From: an uncultured Lachnospiraceae bacterium
GTDB taxonomy: Bacteria; Bacillota; Clostridia; Lachnospirales; Lachnospiraceae
NCBI GenBank assembly: GCA_910579085.1
Contig: CAJTRU010000100.1
Location: forward strand, 1 to 10,387
DNA length: 10,387 bases
Direction: 5' to 3'
Numbering within the stretch: position 1 is the stretch's first letter; each line of letters starts with the position of its first letter. The position numbers and the translations under genes were made by a program. The notes below the pieces were generated by a model. The model saw only the letters and a program-made list of their open reading frames with translations. It ran no database searches and was not told where the DNA came from. Below, piece by piece: positions 1 through 5,905 of the stretch.

Positions 1-306
1 ATCGTAAAACAACTACTTTACCAGCACCGCTGCTGTTATGATTTTAGTACCTGGAAAAATTGAGTTATCGTAAAACAATAATTCCATAAAATCAGACGTT
101 TCCATTATTTTAGTACCTGGAAAAATTGAGTTATCGTAAAACTGGTGGCCTTACTATAATTTTATCTGTATCATTTTAGTACCTGGAAAAATTGAGTTAT
201 CGTAAAACGCATGGACATAATTTTTGGTATTATAAGCTATTTTAGTACCTGGAAAAATTGAGTTATCATAAAACTGTCAAAATGGTGTGATGAGTTATCG
301 TACAGC
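1..306 (+). CRISPR. CRISPR array, leader-distal end (type II-A-like repeats)
   Basis: The array has 36-bp repeats at 41-76, 107-142, 173-208 and 239-274, plus the last 10 bases of another at 1-10. Spacers at 11-40, 77-106, 143-172 and 209-238 are exactly 30 bp, giving a 66-bp period. The first three full repeats are identical; the fourth has one G-to-A change in its 3' part (ATCATAAAAC instead of ATCGTAAAAC). A relic at 291-306 matches repeat bases 21-36 at 14 of 16 positions, after only 16 bp instead of a full spacer. Repeats begin ATTTTAGTAC and end GTAAAAC, which resembles type II-A repeats that begin GTTTT and end AAAC, and 36/30 spacing fits that type. Decay at the right end marks the oldest, trailer side, so leader, newer spacers and cas genes should lie left of the window. 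Type is inferred from repeat form only, as no cas gene or tracrRNA is visible here. Confidence 0.95.
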
Positions 307-361
307 TAAAGGATGTGTGGTGTGGCACAGATAAAATTGATTTTGTCACCTAAAAACCAAG

Positions 362-391
362 GGAGAGGTATAAACCACTTTATACCTCTCC
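362..391. terminator. Stem-loop between CRISPR array and nucleotidyltransferase gene
   Basis: Bases 362-374 pair perfectly with 379-391 around a CCAC loop (13 bp). On the + strand TTTT follows directly, so it could end a transcript leaving the CRISPR array. On the minus strand a five-T run appears five bases past the stem, so it could also end the nucleotidyltransferase mRNA, whose TAA stop lies inside the stem. The T-tracts are short, so efficiency is uncertain in both directions. Confidence 0.6.
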
Positions 392-1408
392 TTTTACTAT
401 TCTCTCATTTACATACATCCTGAATTCATCAATTTTTTTATAATCTGGCTTGTCTGGCAGTCCTGTGTTATTTTTTGCATATTCTAGCCGTTTTTCATAT
501 TCATCCAGTAATTCATAGAAGGCGCTTGAAGGCTGTCTGTTTTCATCAAGGTATTTCCCATTACGTATATCCATAAGCAGCCCATGTCCGTCTTCACGGT
601 ATGTAATTATCTCTTCTTTCTCAAGGATATCAATACACATCATATATAAACGGATTAAATGTGCCATATGCTTGCCAAGTTTATCATGGCTTGCTGCTTT
701 TTCGTTTCTTTTGCCAAATTTGTTATAACTGCTGGCTATGGCTTTCATTTCATTCCACATGCCTGCCCAGTCCCTTAATGGATAATGTTTAAGGTTTATG
801 TCCATAAATATTTCACTGTTGTATCCGTTTTGTACTGCTTTGTCTATATAAAGGTTGATTTCACTGTCATTATATGGAAAGAACCTGTCTTTAAAGTAAT
901 ATTTTGCATTGCTGATACTTTTAAGGATATATGCTTCATTTTGTGCCTGCCCTATATATCTTGCCGCTTTGTTTTCCATGCGCCTTAGCTGGCTTCCAGC
1001 ATAGCCCCCAAATGAATGTATGCATATTTTGGATAAAAACATTTTCCTGTTTGCAAGCAGTTCTTTCCCTATGTCTGGTAAATACAGGTAATGTTCTGGT
1101 TTACATCCAAGTATTTCTATTGTATTAGGGTTATTTGATACAAGTAACTGTATAATTTTATTAAATGAATATATTACAGTATCTGTAATGGTTTCTACTA
1201 CCTGCCCGAAATCTGTACCTAATAAAATATCCTCTTTGGAATTTATGGCAATTCCCCTTATATCCAGGTCTGAGCCTTCCTTGTCAATTCCATAGGCATG
1301 GCTGCCGCCAAGGGTTAAAAGTATTATATTGCTGCCAAGGTTTTTATCTTCTTTTAGAAAAGCATAATTATCTGATTTTAAATTTTCTTTAATCTGGAAA
1401 ATATCCAT
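380..1408 (-). CDS. YcgL/RlaP-family nucleotidyltransferase
   Basis: This 342-residue soluble protein carries the N-terminal signature of the nucleotidyltransferase superfamily. GGSHAYG at residues 34-40 is followed by DLD at 47-49, which gives the GS motif and paired metal-binding carboxylates; D76 is a candidate third carboxylate. The layout fits the YcgL/RlaP group (Pfam PF10127, COG3541), whose members are predicted to transfer a nucleotide to an unidentified substrate; some phage and bacterial relatives occur with RNA-repair genes. The C-terminal two thirds look helical and charged, with no membrane segment. The ATG start is supported by GGGG eight bases upstream. The TAA stop lies in the stem-loop shared with the CRISPR end. 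It stands alone, separated from the next gene by about 410 bp. No partner gene indicates the substrate, so family assignment is good but function is open. Confidence 0.85.
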   Translation of the reverse strand: MDIFQIKENLKSDNYAFLKEDKNLGSNIILLTLGGSHAYGIDKEGSDLDIRGIAINSKEDILLGTDFGQVVETITDTVIYSFNKIIQLLVSNNPNTIEILGCKPEHYLYLPDIGKELLANRKMFLSKICIHSFGGYAGSQLRRMENKAARYIGQAQNEAYILKSISNAKYYFKDRFFPYNDSEINLYIDKAVQNGYNSEIFMDINLKHYPLRDWAGMWNEMKAIASSYNKFGKRNEKAASHDKLGKHMAHLIRLYMMCIDILEKEEIITYREDGHGLLMDIRNGKYLDENRQPSSAFYELLDEYEKRLEYAKNNTGLPDKPDYKKIDEFRMYVNERIVKGEV

Positions 1409-1454
1409 TTATCTATCCCCGTTTCTTCATTATATTTATTCTGCTTCCTGTTAC

Positions 1455-1541
1455 TTTTAATATTATTCTGCCTTGCTTAATGTTTTTAATATTATTCTGC
1501 TTTGTTTAATATTTTTAACATTATTCCACTTTGCTTAAATT
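1455..1541. repeat. 29-bp AT-rich tandem repeat, three copies
   Basis: Three adjoining 29-bp units lie at 1455-1483, 1484-1512 and 1513-1541. Each starts TTTTAA(T/C)ATTATTC and carries a TTGCTTAA-like core near its end. Copies 1 and 2 differ at about four positions; copy 3 is more diverged. A degraded extra copy may lie just upstream around 1430-1454, where ATTCTGCTTCC recurs. The tract sits between the nucleotidyltransferase start and the hairpin at 1679-1709. Its role is unknown: it could be a replication-slippage product or a set of binding sites. Confidence 0.8.
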
Positions 1542-1678
1542 GCTCTTAATTTTATTTTTTATTTCTCTTTAATTTCCATTTTTCTTTAATTGTAATCCCA
1601 CATTGCTATCTGCTTTACTCTTTCCACTTCTCTCCTGCCTGTACTTACCAATATATACCATATTTATACATATAATAT

Positions 1679-1709
1679 CTTAGTGCCAGGCAGCAAACCT
1701 GGCACTAAG
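1679..1709. terminator. Isolated 12-bp hairpin, possible terminator without T-tract
   Basis: CTTAGTGCCAGG (1679-1690) pairs perfectly with CCTGGCACTAAG (1698-1709) around a seven-base loop. It is GC-rich against an AT-rich background and lies about 110 bp past the stop of the DUF4230 gene on the minus strand. No T-run follows on either side. A partial echo, GCGCTAAGC, follows at about 1715-1723. It may end or stabilise the DUF4230 transcript, or be a remnant of a small repeat element. Confidence 0.45.
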
Positions 1710-1820
1710 CTGTTGCGCTAAGCTAAAATTATAATAGAATGAAATTACACAAAATTATAGAAGTTTACAAATTACATATTATCAATTAAAAATTATTAAC
1801 CACAAACTATTATTTATTAA

Positions 1821-2423
1821 TTATAATGGTGTGATTATAAGTTCCCTGTCACCTATAGAGCCAGCTAGTATATTTTTAATAATTCCTGCTGCCTGTTCGT
1901 CCGCTTTCCTGGCAAGCCCGTCTACATTGGCATGTGCTGTTACGTCTTCTTTTGAAATGGACATTGCGTCAATAACATCATTTTTGTCTGTCCAGTTAAA
2001 CAGCGCATATCTTTCATCATAAAATTCTATGCTGGAAGGGTCTACTTCTATTGACTGTACTTCTGCTTCTGGCATTTCTACAACTACTTTGCTGTCTGTA
2101 ATTTTAATGTTTACATCAGAAAAGTTTATGCCTGCACGTATATTCGCAGTATACCTCATTGAAAACCCTTTCTGGGTCAGAAACGGGATTTCACCTTCTG
2201 TATAGATTACCAGGCCGCTGTATACCATTTCGGCAGTTGTGAGTTCACTTACCCCATTAATTTTTTCGCTAATATATGCTGTTGTGATTTCAGGCTGTTT
2301 GTCTTTATAAATCATGCGCCCTGCCCTAAATCCTGCAAATACTGCCAAAAGAAGTACTGCAATTATTACAAACATTCCTATTTTGAATTTAAGTCCAATA
2401 TAAACCCTTTTATCTTCTGCCAT
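1821..2423 (-). CDS. DUF4230 domain-containing membrane-anchored protein
   Basis: This 200-residue protein has one hydrophobic segment near the N terminus (about residues 14-32, after a Lys/Arg-rich start), then an alpha/beta domain matching the DUF4230 family (PF14014) in length and pattern. Typical parts are the early region around ITTAYISEKI (46-55) and the central beta-rich part around VNIKITDSKVVVEMPEAEV (104-122). The remainder should lie outside the membrane. The family's biochemical role is unknown. The start is supported by GGGAG ten bases upstream of the ATG, and a consensus promoter lies about 70 bp upstream. It follows the ABC permease gene by about 100 bp, so it may be transcribed alone and as a readthrough tail of that operon. 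Family call is fairly firm; function is unassigned. Confidence 0.8.
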   Translation of the reverse strand: MAEDKRVYIGLKFKIGMFVIIAVLLLAVFAGFRAGRMIYKDKQPEITTAYISEKINGVSELTTAEMVYSGLVIYTEGEIPFLTQKGFSMRYTANIRAGINFSDVNIKITDSKVVVEMPEAEVQSIEVDPSSIEFYDERYALFNWTDKNDVIDAMSISKEDVTAHANVDGLARKADEQAAGIIKNILAGSIGDRELIITPL

Positions 2424-2492
2424 AAAAATATTTCTCCCTTTTGTATAATTATTCTCTTCTGTTTATAAAAGCCAGAATTAATATATAAAATA

Positions 2493-2520
2493 ATTATAAC
2501 AGGGTAATAAAAGTTGTCAA
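2493..2520 (-). promoter_or_regulatory. Consensus housekeeping-type promoter for the DUF4230 gene
   Basis: Read on the minus strand, TTGACA (2520-2515) and TATAAT (2498-2493) are both perfect hexamers with a 16-bp spacer. Transcription would start near 2486, giving a leader of about 60 nt to the DUF4230 ATG. The -35 box begins five bases past the permease stop codon, so the DUF4230 gene has its own promoter. The one-base-short spacer may lower strength somewhat. Confidence 0.8.
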
Positions 2521-2524
2521 CAGC

Positions 2525-3757
2525 TTATCTCCCACCAGCCTGGTATTTGCAGTATTTTCTTTTTCCAATAAAGAAAAATATAACACCTATTATAATATAT
2601 GCCACAAATGCCATCTGCCATAGCGTAAATTTTATGCCAAATATATTCCAGAGACGCAAGTCAAAAAAACCTTCATCTGCTTTTAGCAGGTTAATTGGAA
2701 GCATATTCCATATTTTCCCAATAAATTTAAAATCCGCAGGAATAGCTACTAAGCGTGCAAGCAGAAACCCAACAGCAATTACTATTGCCATTGTGCCTGT
2801 ATTGCTTTTAAGCAGTTCTGACAATACCATTGTAACTATGCTAAGTACAACAGAGGACAATAAAAGCAGCAATACCATTATTATTGAAGTTTTGCCTGCT
2901 GAAATGTTTCCTGGGTATAATGGGGCAATTACTACCTGTACCATAGCAGAAAAGCTGCCCATGCCATATATGCCAATAAAACAGGCTAGTGTTATTACAA
3001 ATAGAATTAATGTTGCACTTGTTACCACTATGCAGCCTGCTATTATTTTAGCAACGTAGCTCTGCCACCTGCCGTATTTTGTGCATAATATTAACTGGTC
3101 TGTCCTTCTTATATGTTCATCTGTAAATATGCTTGTTATGCAGATTGCTATAAAAAATGTTATAAACATGCAGATATAATAACATCCGCTCATATCAATT
3201 ATTTTTTCATACATCCCGCCATACTGGTATGTGAAAACTTCTGGAACTTCTTTTTCCTTTTCACGCCAGTATTCCTTTTCTGCTTTTGACAGTTTATAAT
3301 CATCCCATAATATTTCCTGTGCTTTATGCCTGGTGCTGTACAGCATTTCCTGTACCAGCGCACCAGTTTTGTCTTCATTTTTAATGCCGCCTGCCATATA
3401 CTGTACAAGACGGTTTATTATTTCATACGGCCTTACTTTTTTATTATATTCATCTGAGGAAAGATACGCATAACTTTCCCTTTCCCCGGCTTCTTCTGGA
3501 ATATATTTTTTACTTTCTTCAATTTCTGCAAGCAGTGTATTATCAATTTTTCTTCCTGAAAGCTTTTCAGAATTCCTTCTGTCTGTTTTGAACCAGTCTG
3601 CTTTTGTTTCCAGGAATTTCCCATCTACGTACCTTGATGCAATAAAGTACGCACCACTTGTAATAAAAACCTGGAATACCAGGAAAATTACAAATGTAAC
3701 CCACACTATTTTTTTCTGTAAGATTTTCTTTAATTCAAAACCTGTAAGTCTTGTCAT
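2525..3757 (-). CDS. ABC-2-type transporter permease
   Basis: This is an integral membrane protein of 410 residues with the usual ABC-2 exporter layout. One helix lies near residues 17-40, followed by a large polar loop (about 45-195, rich in Lys and Glu) and then about five hydrophobic segments to the C terminus. The helix after residue 195 is followed by a short charged connector (TDEHIRRTDQLILCTKYGR) typical of ABC-2 permeases. It probably pairs with the ATPase encoded just upstream to move an unknown substrate. The chosen ATG at 3757 has AGAGG six bases upstream. An in-frame GTG at 3787 would add ten residues but has no ribosome binding site. It is the last gene of the sigma-factor operon, 54 bp after the ATPase stop. 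Confidence 0.85.
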   Translation of the reverse strand: MTRLTGFELKKILQKKIVWVTFVIFLVFQVFITSGAYFIASRYVDGKFLETKADWFKTDRRNSEKLSGRKIDNTLLAEIEESKKYIPEEAGERESYAYLSSDEYNKKVRPYEIINRLVQYMAGGIKNEDKTGALVQEMLYSTRHKAQEILWDDYKLSKAEKEYWREKEKEVPEVFTYQYGGMYEKIIDMSGCYYICMFITFFIAICITSIFTDEHIRRTDQLILCTKYGRWQSYVAKIIAGCIVVTSATLILFVITLACFIGIYGMGSFSAMVQVVIAPLYPGNISAGKTSIIMVLLLLLSSVVLSIVTMVLSELLKSNTGTMAIVIAVGFLLARLVAIPADFKFIGKIWNMLPINLLKADEGFFDLRLWNIFGIKFTLWQMAFVAYIIIGVIFFFIGKRKYCKYQAGGR

Positions 3758-3763
3758 TCTAAT

Positions 3764-3768
3764 CCTCT
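3764..3768 (-). promoter_or_regulatory. Ribosome binding site fixing the permease start
   Basis: AGAGG on the minus strand lies six bases before the ATG at 3757. No purine-rich site precedes the alternative in-frame GTG at 3787, which decides in favour of the shorter protein. Confidence 0.7.
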
Positions 3769-3811
3769 TTTCTGCCTTGTCTGGCACAAATTTAAAGTTT
3801 ATATTCTGCTC

Positions 3812-4504
3812 CTAATCCCCAAACCTGCCTAGATAGAACTCTTCCAGGCTGCCTTCTATTCCACTGCTTGGCGCATTAAATACAAGCCTTCCATCTTTCA
3901 TCATAAGAATATAGTCTGCAATATGTTCTACATCTGATACGATATGTGTAGATAAAATTACAATGCTTTCTTTGCCTGCATTTTCTATTACATTACGGAA
4001 ACGCACCCTCTCCTTTGGGTCAAGCCCGGCTGTGGGTTCATCCATTACAAGTATTTTGGGATTGTTTAAAAGCGCCTGCGCAATTCCAAGCCTCTGTTTC
4101 ATGCCGCCAGAATAAGTTTTTATCTTTTTCTTTGCAACATCAGAAAGTGAAACAAAGTCCAGAAGTTCTTCTATCCTTTTATGTGCACTTTTTTTATCAA
4201 ATCCTTTTAATGCTGACATATACATAAGGAAGTCCCATGCTGTAAATGACGGGTAATATCCAAAATCCTGTGGCAAGTACCCTAATATATTCCTGTACTC
4301 TTCTTCGCCTGAATCAATTCCGTCAAATGTAACAGTGCCGCTTGTTGGTGAAAGTATTCCGCATAACATTCTCATAAATGTGGTTTTTCCAGCACCATTA
4401 GCGCCCAGAAGGCCATATACGCCTTTTGTAAATTCAACTGATACCCTGTCCACTGCAATTTTATTTTTATACTGTTTTGAAAGCCTGTCTGCTATTAATT
4501 TCAT
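3812..4504 (-). CDS. ABC transporter ATP-binding protein
   Basis: This 230-residue protein has every core motif of an ABC ATPase. Walker A is GANGAGKTT at residues 34-42, the Q-loop glutamine is at 79 (LPQD), the signature YSGGMKQ is at 131-137, Walker B ILVMDEP ends with catalytic E156, and the H-loop histidine is at 187 (STHIVSD). All key residues are intact, so it should hydrolyse ATP. Length and motif style fit the drug/ABC-2 export subfamily working with a separate permease, encoded next. The ATG at 4504 is chosen because the protein then starts at MKLIADRL, the normal family start; AGGA lies 12 bases upstream, a long spacing. An in-frame GTG at 4540 adds 12 unlike residues with no ribosome binding site. 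It lies 56 bp after the six-helix membrane protein gene. Confidence 0.93.
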   Translation of the reverse strand: MKLIADRLSKQYKNKIAVDRVSVEFTKGVYGLLGANGAGKTTFMRMLCGILSPTSGTVTFDGIDSGEEEYRNILGYLPQDFGYYPSFTAWDFLMYMSALKGFDKKSAHKRIEELLDFVSLSDVAKKKIKTYSGGMKQRLGIAQALLNNPKILVMDEPTAGLDPKERVRFRNVIENAGKESIVILSTHIVSDVEHIADYILMMKDGRLVFNAPSSGIEGSLEEFYLGRFGD

Positions 4505-4560
4505 TTTTATAGTCCATCCTTTCTTCCTGCCCTGGTACACCAGTGCTGTTATCCGCAGCC

Positions 4561-5280
4561 TTATGCCCTGCTGCCAATTGCATCTGCCATTTTGTAACCT
4601 TCATAACTTGCAGCCGCTAGAAGCACTATTATTGCAGCCAGCCATATTCCTGTATATCTTGTATCATATATCCAGCTATATGAATATACACTTTTTAAAT
4701 TGGCCAGGCTTATAACCGCCCCAAAAACGCTGCTTAAATACACCCCTTCCCTTGCAGGGAATTTCCTTAATATTATAAAACCTCCTGTTGCAGAAGATAA
4801 ATATGGCACAAGCATATATAACATGTTTCTGCACATGCCGCCACCAGATAAGCCTGCTGTTACCAGAAGCATAAACATATTTACCCCGCCAATTATAATA
4901 ACCCTTAGCATAATAACGCTTTTAAGCGTAAACCTTGATGACATTTCAAATTCTTGCATACCATAAATAATGGAACGCATACTTTCTGAAAGTGAAAATG
5001 TTACAATAAATGGCAAGGCAGCAGATAAAAACCATAACATATCCTCTGCAATATACCTGCTGGATATAAATATACATACAAATATAAATGCAGAAAGTAC
5101 CCACAGCCATTTGGAAATATAAGAAAACTGCACCCATGTTATATAAGCAATGCTGGTCTTACCCGGTGCATATACAGGTATCTGGGACACTTTTTGCAGA
5201 AATCCCTGTTTTCCCTGCGGCTCTGGGGCTTCAAAATATTTTCTTATATCCTGTAAATCTTTTTTGCCTGGTTTATTCAT
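4561..5280 (-). CDS. Six-helix membrane protein coupled to the sigma factor gene
   Basis: I do not recognise a named family with certainty. The 239-residue protein has a polar cytosolic-looking N terminus (1-50) and about six hydrophobic segments (roughly 55-74, 81-97, 122-143, 152-171, 180-195 and 209-225). Its ATG overlaps the sigma stop by 8 nt and has GGAGG seven bases upstream, so translation of the two is probably coupled. Position between an ECF-like sigma factor and an ABC transporter suggests either a membrane-bound regulator of the sigma factor or an accessory transporter subunit. No zinc-binding HxxxCxxC anti-sigma motif is present in the N-terminal part. A longer reading from 5364 would run inside the sigma gene and is rejected. 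Confidence 0.75.
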   Translation of the reverse strand: MNKPGKKDLQDIRKYFEAPEPQGKQGFLQKVSQIPVYAPGKTSIAYITWVQFSYISKWLWVLSAFIFVCIFISSRYIAEDMLWFLSAALPFIVTFSLSESMRSIIYGMQEFEMSSRFTLKSVIMLRVIIIGGVNMFMLLVTAGLSGGGMCRNMLYMLVPYLSSATGGFIILRKFPAREGVYLSSVFGAVISLANLKSVYSYSWIYDTRYTGIWLAAIIVLLAAASYEGYKMADAIGSRA

Positions 5281-5722
5281 ATGACAGCCTCCCCTCCAGC
5301 TTTTTAAGAATTTTCTTAACTTCCCTGTATACTGCAAACCTGGAAATTCCATATATCTTCCCAATATCTTCTACAGGGACTTCATTAGCATACCGTAGCA
5401 GTATAATTTCACGCTCCTTATCTGTAAGCTGGTCCAGTGCAGTCTGCAGGGAAATATTTTCTATTATTTTGTCTTCATGGCTATCTGCTGGCAAATCCTC
5501 TGGTATCTCCACAGTTTTTTTCCTGCGGTATTCGTCTGTACAAAGGTTTCTGGCAACAGTATATAAAAATGCCAGTGGATTTTTTATCTCTTTGTACCTG
5601 CTGTTTTCTATAAGCCTTAAAAATGCTTCCTGTGTAATATCTTCTGCCGCCTGTACATTGTGCAGCTTAAAATAACAGTAACGGTACAGCTTATCATATT
5701 CCCCATCTGTCCCAGCAAACAT
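5273..5722 (-). CDS. ECF-type sigma-70 family RNA polymerase sigma factor
   Basis: This 149-residue protein has the two-domain layout of small sigma factors. Region 2 spans about residues 6-66, with AAEDITQEAFLRL and the promoter-melting helix YTVARNLCTDEYRRK. After an acidic linker, region 4 spans about 93-145, with LTDKEREIILLRYANE followed by the helix-turn-helix VEDIGKIYGISRFAVYREVKKIL. No region 1.1 or 3 is evident, as expected for the ECF group. It should direct RNA polymerase to a small regulon, probably including its own operon, which carries a membrane protein and an ABC transporter. The ATG at 5722 is chosen because GGGAGGG lies five bases upstream; the in-frame ATG at 5755 has no such site. 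Region 2 is somewhat divergent, but the family call is firm. Confidence 0.9.
   Translation of the reverse strand: MFAGTDGEYDKLYRYCYFKLHNVQAAEDITQEAFLRLIENSRYKEIKNPLAFLYTVARNLCTDEYRRKKTVEIPEDLPADSHEDKIIENISLQTALDQLTDKEREIILLRYANEVPVEDIGKIYGISRFAVYREVKKILKKLEGRLSYE
5288..5292 (-). promoter_or_regulatory. Ribosome binding site inside the sigma gene for the membrane protein
   Basis: GGAGG on the minus strand lies seven bases before the ATG at 5280 and inside the last codons of the sigma gene. It fixes the membrane protein start and supports translational coupling across the 8-nt overlap. Confidence 0.8.
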
Positions 5723-5727
5723 AAATA

Positions 5728-5734
5728 CCCTCCC
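5728..5734 (-). promoter_or_regulatory. Ribosome binding site fixing the sigma factor start
   Basis: GGGAGGG on the minus strand lies five bases before the ATG at 5722. It selects this start over the in-frame ATG at 5755, which would add eleven residues unlike the family N terminus. Confidence 0.8.
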
Positions 5735-5786
5735 TTCTGTTATGTATACAGGCATAAATGTAAATTCTTGAAACGTTTTTAACAGC

Positions 5787-5816
5787 CTGTATTATATATG
5801 ACGTTTTATAATACAG
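5787..5816. promoter_or_regulatory. 30-bp palindrome in the sigma operon promoter region
   Basis: CTGTATTATA (5787-5796) and TATAATACAG (5807-5816) are perfect 10-bp inverted arms around a 10-bp centre, TATGACGTTT. The left arm, read on the minus strand, contains a TATAAT -10 box (5796-5791), which would start transcription near 5784, about 60 nt before the sigma ATG. No good -35 box lies 16-18 bp upstream, and the centre reads AAACGTC on the minus strand, close to the CGTC element of many ECF -10 sites. It is therefore a plausible operator or self-activated promoter; the regulator is not known. Confidence 0.5.
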
Positions 5817-5830
5817 TAATGTGCGGAAAA

Positions 5831-5872
5831 AAACAAAAAAATAACAGCATAATTCCAAAATGCTGTTATTTT
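5831..5872 (-). terminator. Rho-independent terminator of the hydrogenase-chemoreceptor gene
   Basis: Bases 5838-5850 pair perfectly with 5860-5872 (13 bp, nine-base loop). Read on the minus strand the stem runs straight into a T-rich tract of about 15 bases broken once by G. It lies about 35 bp past the stop of the gene at 5906-7867 and insulates it from the sigma operon downstream. Confidence 0.9.
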
Positions 5873-5905
5873 CCTGTATAGTATACATATCTGTCTTGTA
5901 TATTA

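Larger units (their letters stand above)
1409..1820. other. AT-rich intergenic region without a gene
   Basis: This 412-bp stretch lies upstream of the nucleotidyltransferase gene and downstream of the DUF4230 gene, both on the minus strand. It holds the 29-bp tandem repeat (1455-1541), a pyrimidine-rich stretch (about 1545-1635) and the hairpin at 1679-1709. I see no credible reading frame and no tRNA or riboswitch fold. A promoter for the nucleotidyltransferase should be here, but the sequence is so AT-rich that no single -35/-10 pair stands out. Confidence 0.6.

Noticed and set aside
291..306. Short repeat match considered as a tracrRNA anti-repeat
   Set aside because: It is in the same orientation as the array, resembles only the 3' half of the repeat, and is followed by no tracrRNA-like hairpins; a truncated terminal repeat explains it better.
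2514..3059. 181-codon + strand frame opposite the permease gene
   Set aside because: Antisense to membrane-helix codons of the permease; apparent hydrophobic stretches come from that.
5281..5364. Upstream extension of the six-helix membrane protein to 5364
   Set aside because: It would lie wholly within the sigma factor gene, whereas a GGAGG site sits at the correct distance from the ATG at 5280.
5088..5675. 195-codon + strand frame opposite the sigma factor and membrane protein genes
   Set aside because: It overlaps two genes with clear motifs and ribosome binding sites and has no start signal of its own.
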